Shown piece by piece: positions 16,909 to 24,987 of a stretch of DNA of 64,000 nucleotides. Numbering within the stretch: the first letter of the stretch is position 1; the number at the start of each line of letters is the position of its first letter. The position numbers and the translations under genes are program-made. The stretch comes from Falsiroseomonas ponticola (GTDB lineage Bacteria; Pseudomonadota; Alphaproteobacteria; Acetobacterales; Acetobacteraceae), in the NCBI RefSeq assembly GCF_016805305.1, contig NZ_JAERQN010000001.1:682001-746000 (forward strand), written 5' to 3'. Below the pieces are notes generated by a model. That model was given only the letters and a program-made list of their open reading frames with translations, ran no database searches and was not told where the DNA came from.

Positions 16909-17943
16909 ATGGACCAGGACAGGCTCGCGGGACTCAAGGCGCGCTTCGGCGCCGCGGCCTCCGGCGCCGGGGAGACCGAGGACCCCCTCTTCCGCCGCAT
17001 CATCGACAGCCAGTTCCAGGGCGACCGCCGCGCCTGGCCCTTCGCCGGCATTTCGACCTTCTGCGGCGCGCGCCTCGAAGCCGATCCGATCGCCAACCCG
17101 CCGGAGATCGGGCTGCTCGGCGTGCCCATGGACCTCGGCGTCACCAACCGCGCGGGCTCGCGCCTCGGCCCGCGCGCCCTCCGCGCGGTGGAGCGCATCG
17201 GCCCCTATGAGCCCGCCCTGCACATGGCGCCGCTGACGGAGGCGCGCGTGGCCGATATCGGCGACGTGCCCATGGCGTCCCGCTTCTCGCTGGAACAATG
17301 CCATGCGGATATCGAGGCGCATGTGGCCAGGCTGCACGCGGCCGGCATCCGCCTGGTCTCCGCCGGCGGGGACCATTCCATCAGCCTGCCCATCCTGAAG
17401 GCGCTGGGCCGGGACCGCCCCTTGGGCATGGTCCATATCGACGCCCATGCCGATACGGGGGGCGAGTACGAGGGCACCCGCTTCCACCATGGCGGCCCCT
17501 TCCGCCAGGCGGTGCTGGAGGGGGTGCTGGACCCCGACCGCACCATCCAGATCGGCATCCGCGGCGGCGCCGGCTACCTCTGGGAATTCTCCACCGCGTC
17601 AGGGATGACCCTGCTGCCGATGCATGAGGTGGCGGCCATGGGCATCCCCGCCGTCATCGCACGCGCCCGCCAGGTGGCGACGGGGCCCATCTACGTCTCC
17701 TTCGACATCGATGCCGTCGATCCCGGCTTCGCGCCGGGTACCGGCACGCCGGAAGTGGGCGGCCTGGCGCCGGTCCAGGTGCTGGAGCTGCTGCGCGGCC
17801 TGGCGGGGCTCGACGTGGTGGGCGGCGATGTGGTGGAGGTCGCGCCGCAATATGATGGATCGACCGCCACCGCCCAGATCGGCGCCCAGGTCATGTTTCA
17901 GGTGATCTGCCTGCTCGCCCGCGCGCCTTCGTTCCGCCGATAG
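16909..17943 (+). CDS. speB: Agmatinase / ureohydrolase family protein
   Basis: 344 residues of the arginase-agmatinase fold, which hydrolyses a guanidino group to urea using a two-manganese centre. The metal-binding motifs are intact: GGDHS near residue 153, IDAHADTG near 177 and SFDIDAVDPGFAPG near 265. Agmatinase (agmatine to putrescine plus urea) is the commonest activity, but guanidinobutyrase, guanidinopropionase and proclavaminate amidinohydrolase share these motifs. The ATG at 16909 is chosen because AAGGGG (16895-16900) sits 8 bases upstream; an in-frame ATG at 16882 has no such site. It is preceded by a structured leader and next to a puuD-like gene, which supports polyamine or guanidino metabolism. 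Confidence 0.85.
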   Translation: MDQDRLAGLKARFGAAASGAGETEDPLFRRIIDSQFQGDRRAWPFAGISTFCGARLEADPIANPPEIGLLGVPMDLGVTNRAGSRLGPRALRAVERIGPYEPALHMAPLTEARVADIGDVPMASRFSLEQCHADIEAHVARLHAAGIRLVSAGGDHSISLPILKALGRDRPLGMVHIDAHADTGGEYEGTRFHHGGPFRQAVLEGVLDPDRTIQIGIRGGAGYLWEFSTASGMTLLPMHEVAAMGIPAVIARARQVATGPIYVSFDIDAVDPGFAPGTGTPEVGGLAPVQVLELLRGLAGLDVVGGDVVEVAPQYDGSTATAQIGAQVMFQVICLLARAPSFRR

Positions 17944-17969
17944 GGCCGGAAACTTAGGAAAACCCCGCC

Positions 17970-17998
17970 TTCAACAAGCGATTCCGGCCTGTTATGTA
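17970..17998 (+). promoter_or_regulatory. Possible dnaN promoter
   Basis: TTCAAC (17970-17975), a 17-base spacer and TATGTA (17993-17998) give a plausible sigma-70-like promoter in the AT-richest part of the gap before dnaN. It is overlapped by a perfect 8-bp inverted repeat, GGCCGGAA (17944-17951) and TTCCGGCC (17982-17989). The match to the -10 consensus is only partial. Confidence 0.35.
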
Positions 17999-18077
17999 GG
18001 GTCCGTTATCGGGGGCCATGGGGCCTGGGGGCGGGTCCGCCCCGGGGCCGCTTCAGAACGTCGGGATATCGGGTGCC

Positions 18078-19205
18078 ATGAAGTTCACGGTGGACAGGGC
18101 AGTGCTGCTCAAGGCGCTCGCGCATGTGCAGAGCGTGGTGGAGCGGCGCAACACCATCCCCATCCTGGCGAATGTGCTGCTGGAAGCCCGCGATGGCGGC
18201 CTGCGCCTGACCGCCACCGACATGGAGATCGCGGTGGTGGAGGAAGTGCCGGGCGTCACCGTCGCCCGCACCGGCCGCACCACGGCCCCCGCCGCGACGC
18301 TGTTCGAACTCGTCCGCAAGCTGCCCGAGTCCGCGAAGATCGAGCTGGACCACCCCGGCGGCGACAGCCAGCTGACGCTCCGCGCCGGCCGCTTCGACGC
18401 CAAGCTCGCCGTCCTGCCGGTCGAGGATTTTCCCTCGATGACCGAAGGGAAGCTCCCGCACCGCTTCGCGCTGCCGGCCGGCCAATTGCGGGAACTGATC
18501 GACCGCACGCGCTTCGCCATCAGCACGGAGGAGACGCGCTACTACCTCAACGGCATCTACATCCACGCGACGGAAGCCGGCGGCGCCAAGGTGCTGCGCG
18601 CCGTGGCCACGGATGGCCATCGCCTGGCCCGCGTGGAGGAGCCGCTGCCGGACGGCGCCAGCGGCATGCCCGGCGTCATCATCCCCCGCAAGACGGTGAA
18701 CGAGCTGCGCAAGCTGGCGGAGGAGGTGCAGGACGAGATCGCCGTCGCGCTTTCCGACACCAAGATCCGCTTCACCCTCGGCCCGGTGCAGCTGACCTCC
18801 AAGCTGATCGACGGCACCTTCCCGGAATATGAGCGCGTCATCCCCCGCGGGAACGACAAGATCCTGAAGGTGACGAAGAAGGACTTCGCCGAGGCCGTCG
18901 GCCGCGTCGCCGGCATCAGCAGCGAGCGGTCGCGCCCCGTGAAGCTCAGCGTGGACCGCAACCACCTGCTGCTCTCCGCCGCCAGCGCCGAGCTCGGCCA
19001 GGCGCAGGAGGAGCTGGATGGCGACGTGGTGAGCTACGAGAACGCCCCCATCGAGATCGGCTTCCAGGCCCGCTACCTCAACGACATCACCGACCAGATC
19101 GCGGAGACGGTGGAGTTCCGCTTCTCCGACGGATCGGCGCCGACGATCGTGACGGACAGCGCGAAGCCGGAAGCGCTCTACGTCCTGATGCCGATGCGGG
19201 TGTGA
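18078..19205 (+). CDS. dnaN: DNA polymerase III subunit beta (sliding clamp)
   Basis: 375 residues forming the ring-shaped processivity clamp that holds the replicative polymerase on DNA. The start MKFTVDRAVLLKALAHVQSV and the RRNTIPILANVLLEA block are standard for DnaN; YYLNGIYIH, LRAVATDGHRLA and the C-terminal YVLMPMRV (ending in the MPMR motif of the clamp) confirm it. The ATG at 18078 begins the conserved sequence; an upstream in-frame start at 18018 would add 20 non-conserved residues. dnaA and recF, frequent partners, are absent from the window; the neighbours are an agmatinase gene and a RES-domain gene. Confidence 0.97.
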   Translation: MKFTVDRAVLLKALAHVQSVVERRNTIPILANVLLEARDGGLRLTATDMEIAVVEEVPGVTVARTGRTTAPAATLFELVRKLPESAKIELDHPGGDSQLTLRAGRFDAKLAVLPVEDFPSMTEGKLPHRFALPAGQLRELIDRTRFAISTEETRYYLNGIYIHATEAGGAKVLRAVATDGHRLARVEEPLPDGASGMPGVIIPRKTVNELRKLAEEVQDEIAVALSDTKIRFTLGPVQLTSKLIDGTFPEYERVIPRGNDKILKVTKKDFAEAVGRVAGISSERSRPVKLSVDRNHLLLSAASAELGQAQEELDGDVVSYENAPIEIGFQARYLNDITDQIAETVEFRFSDGSAPTIVTDSAKPEALYVLMPMRV

Positions 19206-19213
19206 CGACGGGC

Positions 19214-19237
19214 GGGGAGGCTAGGAACAGCCTCCCC
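19214..19237. terminator. Hairpin between convergent dnaN and RES gene
   Basis: A perfect 9-bp stem, GGGGAGGCT (19214-19222) with AGCCTCCCC (19229-19237) and a 6-base loop. It begins 9 bases after the dnaN stop and includes the stop codon of the convergent RES gene. There is no T-run on either side, so its role as a bidirectional terminator is inferred from position. Confidence 0.45.
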
Positions 19238-19658
19238 ACAACCGCTCATCGAAGCGGAAGGGCGTGACGGCCAGGATGCGCGCCTCGCCCGCCCGCGGAT
19301 GCGCCGGGTTCAGCAGCAGGTTCCGGCCTTCCCGCAGCACCATGGAGGGCACGGAGAGCACCGCGCTCCGCCCGCCCGCGATCCAGCCATCGCCGGCCGC
19401 GCGCGGATCCTCCGGCATGGCGGCCACCACCTCGACATCCGCGGGCAGCGCGACGCGGACCAGCACATGGTCATGCGTGACCCCGGCATAGGGCATGTCG
19501 AGATGCACGCGCGCTTCCAGCACCGCGAGCGCGGGATGCTCGGACAGATAGACCAGCGCGCGGCCGGGGCTGTTCCAGCGCTGCCCGTCCCGCGCCTTGT
19601 CGCCGGAAAGCCCCACCTGGCCCTCGCGGCAGATCTGCCAGCCCGTCAGTTCGTCCAT
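19221..19658 (-). CDS. RES-domain protein (toxin-like), no antitoxin gene beside it
   Basis: 145 residues spanning essentially one RES domain. Conserved features seen: the early Arg in WQICREG, RWNSPGRALVYLSEHPALAVLEA (family RWN, VYLSE and LE motifs) and SVPSMVLREGRNLLLNPAHP (VPS and LLNP-HP motifs, the region of the catalytic Ser). RES toxins of type II systems degrade NAD+ in the cytoplasm and are normally encoded directly after an Xre/DUF2384 antitoxin. Here no antitoxin frame is visible on either side: 35 bases upstream is the stop of paaE. It may be an orphan toxin, or one whose partner is elsewhere, and may be co-transcribed with the paa genes. Confidence 0.78.
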   Translation of the reverse strand: MDELTGWQICREGQVGLSGDKARDGQRWNSPGRALVYLSEHPALAVLEARVHLDMPYAGVTHDHVLVRVALPADVEVVAAMPEDPRAAGDGWIAGGRSAVLSVPSMVLREGRNLLLNPAHPRAGEARILAVTPFRFDERLWGGCS

Positions 19659-19693
19659 CGGCCCCGATGACGCGGCGGCGGCGCGCCGAGTTG

Positions 19694-20773
19694 CTAGCTG
19701 GCGTCGTAATCAACCGAGACGCTGGCCCCGAGCGGCCGCGCCTGGCAGCTCAGCACGAAGCCGGCCTCGGTCTCCCAGGGCTGGAGCGAGTAGTTCGTCG
19801 CCATCGCGACCGCGCCCTCCGTCACCTTCGCCCGGCAGGTGCAGCACATGCCCCCGCGGCAGGACCAGGGCAGGTCGAGCCCCGCGCGCAGCCCGGCCTC
19901 CAGCACCGTCTCCCCCGATGCCATCGGCACGTCGCGCGTGACGCCATCGACGGTGATGGTCGCCATCGCCGCCGGCGGCGCTTCCGGTGCCGCCACGGGC
20001 CGGGGGCGGGGCAAGGCGCCGGCGGCCGGCGTGAAGCGTTCCTCCTGGATGCGCGCGGGATCCATCCCGAGCCCTTCCAGCGCCTGGCGCGCGCCCTCCG
20101 CCATCCCCTCCGGCCCGCAGAGGAACGCCGCGTCGACGGCGCCCACCGGCACCAGCCCCGGCAGCAGCGCCGCGATCCGCGCGGCATCGAGCCGCCCATG
20201 CAGCGCGCTCAGCTCATGCTTCTCCCGGCTCAGCACATGCACAACGGCGAAGCGGGACAGGTACCGGTCCTTCAGCCGTTCCAGCGCTTCCCGGAACATG
20301 ATGCCGGCGGCGTCGCGATTGCCGTAGAGCAGCACGAAGCGCGCGCGCGGCTCCCGCGCCAGCAGGCTGGCGGCGATGGAGAGGATCGGCGTGATCCCGC
20401 TGCCGCAGGCAATGCCCAGCACCGTGCGGGGCGCCGCCGCCGCATCCGGCATCAGCCCGAAGCGGCCTTCCGGCGCCATCGCCTCCACCACATCGCCCGG
20501 CTTCAACCGCTCCACCGCCCAGGTCGAGAAGGCACCGCCCGCGACGCGCTTGATGCCGACGCGAAGCGTCCCGTCATCCAGGCCCGAGCAGATCGAATAG
20601 CTCCGCCGCTGCTCCACCCCCTCCACCACGCGGCGGAAGGTCAGGTACTGGCCCGGCGTGAAGCGGAAATCGGCCTGCGGCGGCGGCTGCAGCGTGATGG
20701 CGACGGCATCGTTTGTTTCACGGGAAACATCGACGACCCGCAACGGATGGAAACGGGTGGACACGGCGTTCAT
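19694..20773 (-). CDS. paaE: Phenylacetyl-CoA epoxidase reductase subunit PaaE
   Basis: 359-residue electron-transfer protein that carries electrons from NADPH to the di-iron oxygenase PaaA. The N-terminal two thirds are ferredoxin-reductase-like: RRSYSICSG binds FAD and LGIACGSGITPILSIA binds the nucleotide. The C-terminal third is a plant-type [2Fe-2S] ferredoxin with CRGGMCCTC and a later LSCQ cysteine. The ATG at 20773 starts the conserved region (MNAVSTRFHPLRV). It is the last paa gene, 10 bases after paaD, in the order paaA-B-C-D-E on the minus strand, all expected on one transcript. Confidence 0.95.
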   Translation of the reverse strand: MNAVSTRFHPLRVVDVSRETNDAVAITLQPPPQADFRFTPGQYLTFRRVVEGVEQRRSYSICSGLDDGTLRVGIKRVAGGAFSTWAVERLKPGDVVEAMAPEGRFGLMPDAAAAPRTVLGIACGSGITPILSIAASLLAREPRARFVLLYGNRDAAGIMFREALERLKDRYLSRFAVVHVLSREKHELSALHGRLDAARIAALLPGLVPVGAVDAAFLCGPEGMAEGARQALEGLGMDPARIQEERFTPAAGALPRPRPVAAPEAPPAAMATITVDGVTRDVPMASGETVLEAGLRAGLDLPWSCRGGMCCTCRAKVTEGAVAMATNYSLQPWETEAGFVLSCQARPLGASVSVDYDAS

Positions 20774-20783
20774 CGGCGCCTCG

Positions 20784-21278
20784 CTACAGGCATTTGAAGG
20801 CATCGAAGGGCTCGCGGCAGGCGGTGCAGCGCCACAGCGCCTTGCAGGCCGTGCTGCCGAATTCCGAGAGCTTCTCCGTGGCCGCGCTGCCGCAGCGCGG
20901 GCAGGGCGTGTCGTCATCCGCGCCGAACAGCGCGCGCCGCCCCGCCCGCTTCGCCGGCGGCGCGATGCCGTAGTCCCGCAGCGCCTGGCGCCCGGCTTCC
21001 GTTATCCAGTCGGTCGTCCAGGCGGGCGACAGCACCAGCCGCACGCGCACCTGCGGAAACCCGGCGGAGGCCAGCGCGGCCTCCACCTCCCACGCGATCA
21101 CGTTCATGGCGGGGCAGCCGGAATAGGTCGGCGTGATGTCCACCTCCACCCCGCCACCGCTCATCCGCACATCGCGCAGCACGCCGAGATCGCCGATGCC
21201 CAGCACCGGAATCTCCGGGTCCACCACCGCGCCGGCGATGGCCCTGGCACGCGCCAGGTCGAGCGTGACGACGCTCAC
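20784..21278 (-). CDS. paaD: Phenylacetyl-CoA epoxidase assembly protein PaaD
   Basis: 164 residues with a DUF59/MIP18-like N-terminal domain (VVDPEIPVLGIGDLGVLRDV, then TPTYSGCPAMNVI with the conserved cysteine) and a C-terminal zinc-ribbon-like tail (CPRCGS ... CKALWRCTACREPFDAFKC). PaaD is thought to help mature the Fe-S cluster of PaaE. The start is a GTG at 21278 that overlaps the paaC stop by 4 bases (GTGA), giving MSVVTLDLARARAI; no ATG in the frame fits the conserved start better. Confidence 0.93.
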   Translation of the reverse strand: MSVVTLDLARARAIAGAVVDPEIPVLGIGDLGVLRDVRMSGGGVEVDITPTYSGCPAMNVIAWEVEAALASAGFPQVRVRLVLSPAWTTDWITEAGRQALRDYGIAPPAKRAGRRALFGADDDTPCPRCGSAATEKLSEFGSTACKALWRCTACREPFDAFKCL

Positions 21279-22033
21279 CACGTCGCCCCGGGATAGGCGC
21301 GCTGCAGATGCTGCATCACCGCCAGCATGTGGCCGAGATGCTCGGTATGCACGCCGCGGCGCCCGCCCTTCTGCATCCAGCCATCGCGCGGCCGCTCCAG
21401 CCCCGCCTCGGCCAGGACGCGCGCCACCGTCGCCTCGAAGGCCGGGCGCAGCGATGCCGGATCGGGCAGCAGCAGCGCCACCGCGCCATGCTCCGCGATG
21501 AAGAGTTCGCCGGTATAGGGCCAGAGCTTCGCCACCGCCGCCGCCGCGCGCGCCCGGCTTTCCGCCGTCCCGTCGCCCAGCCGGATCATCCATTCCCCGG
21601 CATGGCGAAGATGGTAGGTCACCTCCTTCTCCGCCTTGGCCGCGATGGCGGCAAGCCGCGCATCGGGGGAGGACATGGCCGCCTGCCACCAGGGCAGCAT
21701 CACGGCGCTGGCCAGGAACAGCCGCGCGATGGTCTCCGCGAAATCGCCGCGCGGCAGCTCGAAGATCAGCGCGTTGCGGAATTGCGGGGCGTCGCGGCGA
21801 TAGGCGAAGTCATCCTCGCCATGCCCCGCGCCCTCGACCTCCGCCGCGTACTGGTACAGCGACCGCGCCTGGCCGAGCAGGTCCAGCGCGACATTCGCCA
21901 GCGCCAGATCCTCCTCCAGCATCGGCGCATGGCCACACCATTCGGACAGGCGATGCGCATGCACCAGCGCGTCATCCGCGCGGGCGAGGAGCGCCTCCAC
22001 GAAAGGCGAGGCAGCGACGGTGATCGTCGTCAT
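21275..22033 (-). CDS. paaC: Phenylacetyl-CoA epoxidase structural subunit PaaC
   Basis: 252 residues, all-helical. PaaC is the non-catalytic partner that forms the core heterodimer with PaaA. Characteristic stretches are ARADDALVHAHRLSEWCGHAP near the start, NVALDLLGQARSLYQYAA, DFAYRRDAPQFRNALIFELP and EKEVTYHLRHAGEWMIRLGDGT. The start ATG at 22033 sits 1 base after the paaB stop (22035), so ribosomes can pass on directly; the stop overlaps the paaD start. Confidence 0.95.
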   Translation of the reverse strand: MTTITVAASPFVEALLARADDALVHAHRLSEWCGHAPMLEEDLALANVALDLLGQARSLYQYAAEVEGAGHGEDDFAYRRDAPQFRNALIFELPRGDFAETIARLFLASAVMLPWWQAAMSSPDARLAAIAAKAEKEVTYHLRHAGEWMIRLGDGTAESRARAAAAVAKLWPYTGELFIAEHGAVALLLPDPASLRPAFEATVARVLAEAGLERPRDGWMQKGGRRGVHTEHLGHMLAVMQHLQRAYPGATW

Positions 22034-22034
22034 C

Positions 22035-22322
22035 TCACATATGCCCGATCTCGTCGGGCACCTCGTAGAAGGTGGGGTGGCGGTAGATCTTGTCCGCCGT
22101 CGGCTCGAACAGCGAATCCCGGTCCGCCGGGTCGCTCGCCGTGATGGCGGAGGACGGCACGACCCAGAGCGAGAGCCCCTCGCCGCGCCGCGTATAGGTA
22201 TCCCGCGCCGCCTGCAGCGCCATCTCCGCATCCGCCGCATGCACGCTGCCGGCGTGGCGATGCGCGAGTCCCGCGCGGGCACGCACGAAGACTTCCCAGA
22301 TGGGCATGGGGGTTTCGCTCAT
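22035..22322 (-). CDS. paaB: Phenylacetyl-CoA epoxidase subunit PaaB
   Basis: 95 residues with the PaaB pattern: PIWEVFVRARAGLAHRHAGS at the start, DAEMALQAARDTYTRRGEG in the middle, and SLWVVPSSAITAS before ADKIYRHPTFYEVPDEIGHM at the end. PaaB bridges PaaAC units in the epoxidase complex. The gene starts 5 bases after the paaA stop and ends 1 base before paaC. Confidence 0.95.
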   Translation of the reverse strand: MSETPMPIWEVFVRARAGLAHRHAGSVHAADAEMALQAARDTYTRRGEGLSLWVVPSSAITASDPADRDSLFEPTADKIYRHPTFYEVPDEIGHM

Positions 22323-22327
22323 CGCGC

Positions 22328-23335
22328 TCACTCCGCCGCCTCGGCCATCGCGGCGCGGCGCGCGCGGCGCTTGGCGGCATGCGCCAGCGCCGCCTCCCGC
22401 ACCCAGGCGCCCTCCGCATGGGCTTTCCGCCGCGCCTCCAGCCTCTCCCGGTTGCAGGGCCCGTTCCCGGCCAGCACCTGCCGGAACTCCTCCCAGTCGA
22501 TGGCGCCATACCGCCAATGCCCCGCTTCCTCGTCGTACCGAAGCGCCGGGTCCGGGAAGGTCAGCCCGAGGAAATGGCCCTGCGGCACCGTCGCATCGAC
22601 GAATTGCTGGCGCAGCGCATCGTTGGTGAAGCGCTTGATCTTCCAGCGCATGGACTGGTCGGTATGCGCACTTTCCGCGTCCGGCGGGCCGAACATCATC
22701 AGGGAGGGCCACCACCAGCGGTCCAGCGCATCCTGCGCCATCGCCTTCTGCTGCGCCGTGCCGCGCGCGAGCGTCAGCATGATCTCGTAGCCCTGCCGCT
22801 GGTGGAAGCTCTCCTCCTTGCAGATGCGCACCATGGCGCGCGCATAGGGGCCGTAGCTCGTCCGGCAGAGCGGGATCTGGTTCATGATCGCCGCGCCATC
22901 CACCAGCCAGCCGATCGCGCCGATATCGGCCCAGCTCAGCGTCGGGTAGTTGAAGATCGAGGAATACTTGGCCTTGCCCGACAGCAGCTGGTCGACCAGC
23001 TCCTCGCGCCCCGTGCCCAGCGTCTCCGCCGCCGCATACAGGTAGAGCCCGTGCCCGCCCTCATCCTGCACCTTGGCCAGCAGCGCCGCCTTGCGGCGCA
23101 GGCTCGGCGCGCGGGTGATCCAGTTGCCCTCCGGCAGCATGCCGACGATCTCGCTATGCGCGTGCTGGCTGATCTGCCGCGTCAGCGTCCGCCGGTAGGC
23201 CTCCGGCATCCAGTCATTCGGCTCGATCTTGTCCTCGGCCGCGACCCGCGCCTCGAACCGCGCCAGGCGCTCCGGATCCTCCGCCGGGCCCGAAGCCGGC
23301 GCCACATCCTTCTGGCTCAGGGCCTGGGTGTACAC
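22328..23335 (-). CDS. paaA: Phenylacetyl-CoA epoxidase catalytic subunit PaaA
   Basis: 335 residues; the di-iron oxygenase that epoxidises the ring of phenylacetyl-CoA. Ferritin-like helices carry the iron ligands in [25 protein letters not shown] (E-x2-H) and [14 protein letters not shown] (E-x-x-x-H). The start is a GTG at 23335 with a strong GGAGGAGG ribosome site 5 bases upstream. First gene of paaABCDE; the 72-base gap to paaX contains AT-rich sequence with an inverted repeat that may be the PaaX operator. The ligase paaK and the ring-cleavage genes (paaG, paaZ and so on) are not in this window. Confidence 0.96.
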   Translation of the reverse strand: MYTQALSQKDVAPASGPAEDPERLARFEARVAAEDKIEPNDWMPEAYRRTLTRQISQHAHSEIVGMLPEGNWITRAPSLRRKAALLAKVQDEGGHGLYLYAAAETLGTGREELVDQLLSGKAKYSSIFNYPTLSWADIGAIGWLVDGAAIMNQIPLCRTSYGPYARAMVRICKEESFHQRQGYEIMLTLARGTAQQKAMAQDALDRWWWPSLMMFGPPDAESAHTDQSMRWKIKRFTNDALRQQFVDATVPQGHFLGLTFPDPALRYDEEAGHWRYGAIDWEEFRQVLAGNGPCNRERLEARRKAHAEGAWVREAALAHAAKRRARRAAMAEAAE

Positions 23336-23362
23336 CGGCGCCTCCTCCGCTTTCGGGGGAGG

Positions 23363-23403
23363 TTATGTCACAGATACCGCCAAGTAAAGCAAGAATGACG
23401 TAA
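23363..23403 (-). promoter_or_regulatory. Candidate paa operator/promoter with inverted repeat
   Basis: TTATGTCA (23363-23370) and TGACGTAA (23396-23403) form an inverted repeat (7 of 8 positions) with a 25-base spacer, in a patch much richer in A/T than its surroundings, between the paaX stop and the paaA ribosome site. TTGCTT followed 17 bases later by GACATA on the minus strand could be the promoter. Binding by PaaX is inferred from location only. Confidence 0.45.
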
Positions 23404-23407
23404 CACG

Positions 23408-24244
23408 TCAGCCGAGCCCGAACCGCCCCGCCAGCTCCGCCGGCGGCAGCTGCCCCGCCTCCGCCCGGCCCGCCTCGTCCAGCCAGGCCTCCGCCGCCGG
23501 CACCAGCCGCGCATAGAGCCGCGCGGCCAGCGCCGCCGCATCCCGCCCCGGCCAGCGCTCCGGCAGCAGCGCATCCGGCAGCGCCGGGTCCCGCAGCGCG
23601 ATCCGCCGCCACTCATGCACCAGCCTGAGGCGCAGCGGCAGCGCCTCCGCCGCCTCCGGCCGCAGCTCGTCCAGCGGCGCGAAGGCCTCGACGAAGCGCT
23701 CATGCGCCGCGGCGATCGCCTCCAGCGGCCAGGCCCGCGCCGCCAGGTCCCGCGCCTCCGCCAGGTGGCGCGGCGTCGCCATCAGCACCGTGGCGGCCGC
23801 CGGCAGGGCCTCCGCCGCCCCCCGCAGGCCGATCCAGAGGCCCGGCGCCGCCTGGCCGAACTGGCTCGCCACCAGCGCCTCCACCACCGCCGGGTCGCTC
23901 GTCATCGCCAGGCGGAACTGGCCGTCCCAGGCCGGCGGCACGGTGCGGTAGATGCGCCGCGCCGCCGCGCCGAAGGCGGCCTCCCCCCGCGGCCCCAGCC
24001 GGTAGAAGGAATTCCGGCCGACGCGATTGCGCGCCAGCCACCCCTCCTCCGTCAGCCGCGACATGGCGGTGCGCACCTGCCCGGGATTGCAGCCGAAATG
24101 GTCGAGGATCTGCTGCAGCGACCCCAGCCACAGCGATCCCCCCCGCGGCGCCACGGCATCCCCCCAGATCGTCACGATCAGGCTCGCGATGCGGGGCGGG
24201 CCGAGGCGCTTCGTCAGCGCCTCCAGGGCGGAGGGGTCGGGCAT
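23408..24244 (-). CDS. paaX: PaaX-family transcriptional repressor of phenylacetate degradation
   Basis: 278 residues. A winged-helix N-terminus is visible (GSLWLGSLQQILDHFGCNPGQVRTAMSRLTEEGWLARNRVGRNSFYRL), followed by the PaaX central and C-terminal domains (FRLAMTSD, FAPLDELRPEAAEALPLRLRLVHEWRRIALRDPALP). PaaX represses paa genes and is released by phenylacetyl-CoA. The ATG at 24244 starts the conserved region; the frame is open 13 codons further. It lies directly upstream of paaA on the same strand with 72 bases between, so it could be autoregulated or read into the operon. Confidence 0.92.
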   Translation of the reverse strand: MPDPSALEALTKRLGPPRIASLIVTIWGDAVAPRGGSLWLGSLQQILDHFGCNPGQVRTAMSRLTEEGWLARNRVGRNSFYRLGPRGEAAFGAAARRIYRTVPPAWDGQFRLAMTSDPAVVEALVASQFGQAAPGLWIGLRGAAEALPAAATVLMATPRHLAEARDLAARAWPLEAIAAAHERFVEAFAPLDELRPEAAEALPLRLRLVHEWRRIALRDPALPDALLPERWPGRDAAALAARLYARLVPAAEAWLDEAGRAEAGQLPPAELAGRFGLG

Positions 24245-24321
24245 GCGGGGCAGACTGCGTCCACCATGCCGGCCAGGCAACACTTGCCCCCGCCGGGGTC
24301 GCGGACCACATCCGCGCCGCC

Positions 24322-24894
24322 ATGACCCATGACCGACGCCCCCCCGCCTATACGGCGCCGATCCTCTCCACCCTGCCGCCCCTGCCCGATTGGCTGGTGG
24401 GCGAACTCCGCTCCGACCATGCGGGAGAGACAGGGGCCGTCATGATCTACCGCGGCATCCTGGCGGTCTGCCGCGACCCCGGCGTGGTGGATTTCGCCCG
24501 CCGCCACATGGCGACGGAACAGGGGCACCTCGACCTGCTGAACGTGCTGCTGCCGCCGCACCAGCACAGCCGCTTGCTGCCCATCTGGCGCGTCGCCGGC
24601 TGGCTGACCGGCGCGCTGCCCTCCCTTTTCGGCCCCCGCGCCGTCTATGCGACGATCGACGCGGTGGAGACCTTCGTGGACCACCACTACCAGCAGCAGA
24701 TCGACCGGCTGGACGCGGAGGACATCCACCCGGAAATCCGTGCCCTGCTGGCCCATTGCCAGGCCGAGGAAGTCCACCACCGGGACGAGGCGCGCGACGC
24801 CGCCACGGCACCACCGGGCATGCTGCTGCGCGGCTGGGCGTGGCTGGTGGGGAACGGGTCCGCGGCGGCGGTACAGGCGGCGCGCCGCATCTGA
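24322..24894 (+). CDS. coq7: Demethoxyubiquinone hydroxylase Coq7
   Basis: 190 residues of the Coq7/CAT5 carboxylate-bridged di-iron family, which adds the last ring hydroxyl in ubiquinone synthesis at the membrane. The iron ligands are in LRSDHAGETGAVMIYRG, ATEQGHLDLLN, ATIDAVETFVDHHYQQQIDRL (split E and E-x-x-H positions) and QAEEVHHRDEA. Divergent from paaX. The stop is followed after 4 bases by the 55-base two-hairpin repeat that also occurs at 39509. Confidence 0.94.
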   Translation: MTHDRRPPAYTAPILSTLPPLPDWLVGELRSDHAGETGAVMIYRGILAVCRDPGVVDFARRHMATEQGHLDLLNVLLPPHQHSRLLPIWRVAGWLTGALPSLFGPRAVYATIDAVETFVDHHYQQQIDRLDAEDIHPEIRALLAHCQAEEVHHRDEARDAATAPPGMLLRGWAWLVGNGSAAAVQAARRI

Positions 24895-24898
24895 AAAG

Positions 24899-24953
24899 TG
24901 CGAGGCTCTGCCTCGCGCTCCGCCGGGGGGCGTGGCGCCCCCCGGGCCCCGCC
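24899..24953 (+). repeat. Two-hairpin extragenic repeat, copy A
   Basis: A 55-base element just after the coq7 stop. The first hairpin has 7-bp arms (24900-24906/24910-24916, loop TCT) and the second 10-bp arms (24923-24932/24936-24945, loop TGG). The copy at 39509-39563 differs at only two positions (one in the first loop, one after the second stem), so the stems are conserved while loops vary. This is REP-like in size and position and may also stop transcription or protect the mRNA end. Confidence 0.8.
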
Positions 24954-24987
24954 GGCACTATGCGACTCCCAGAGGGGGATCGCAGCC

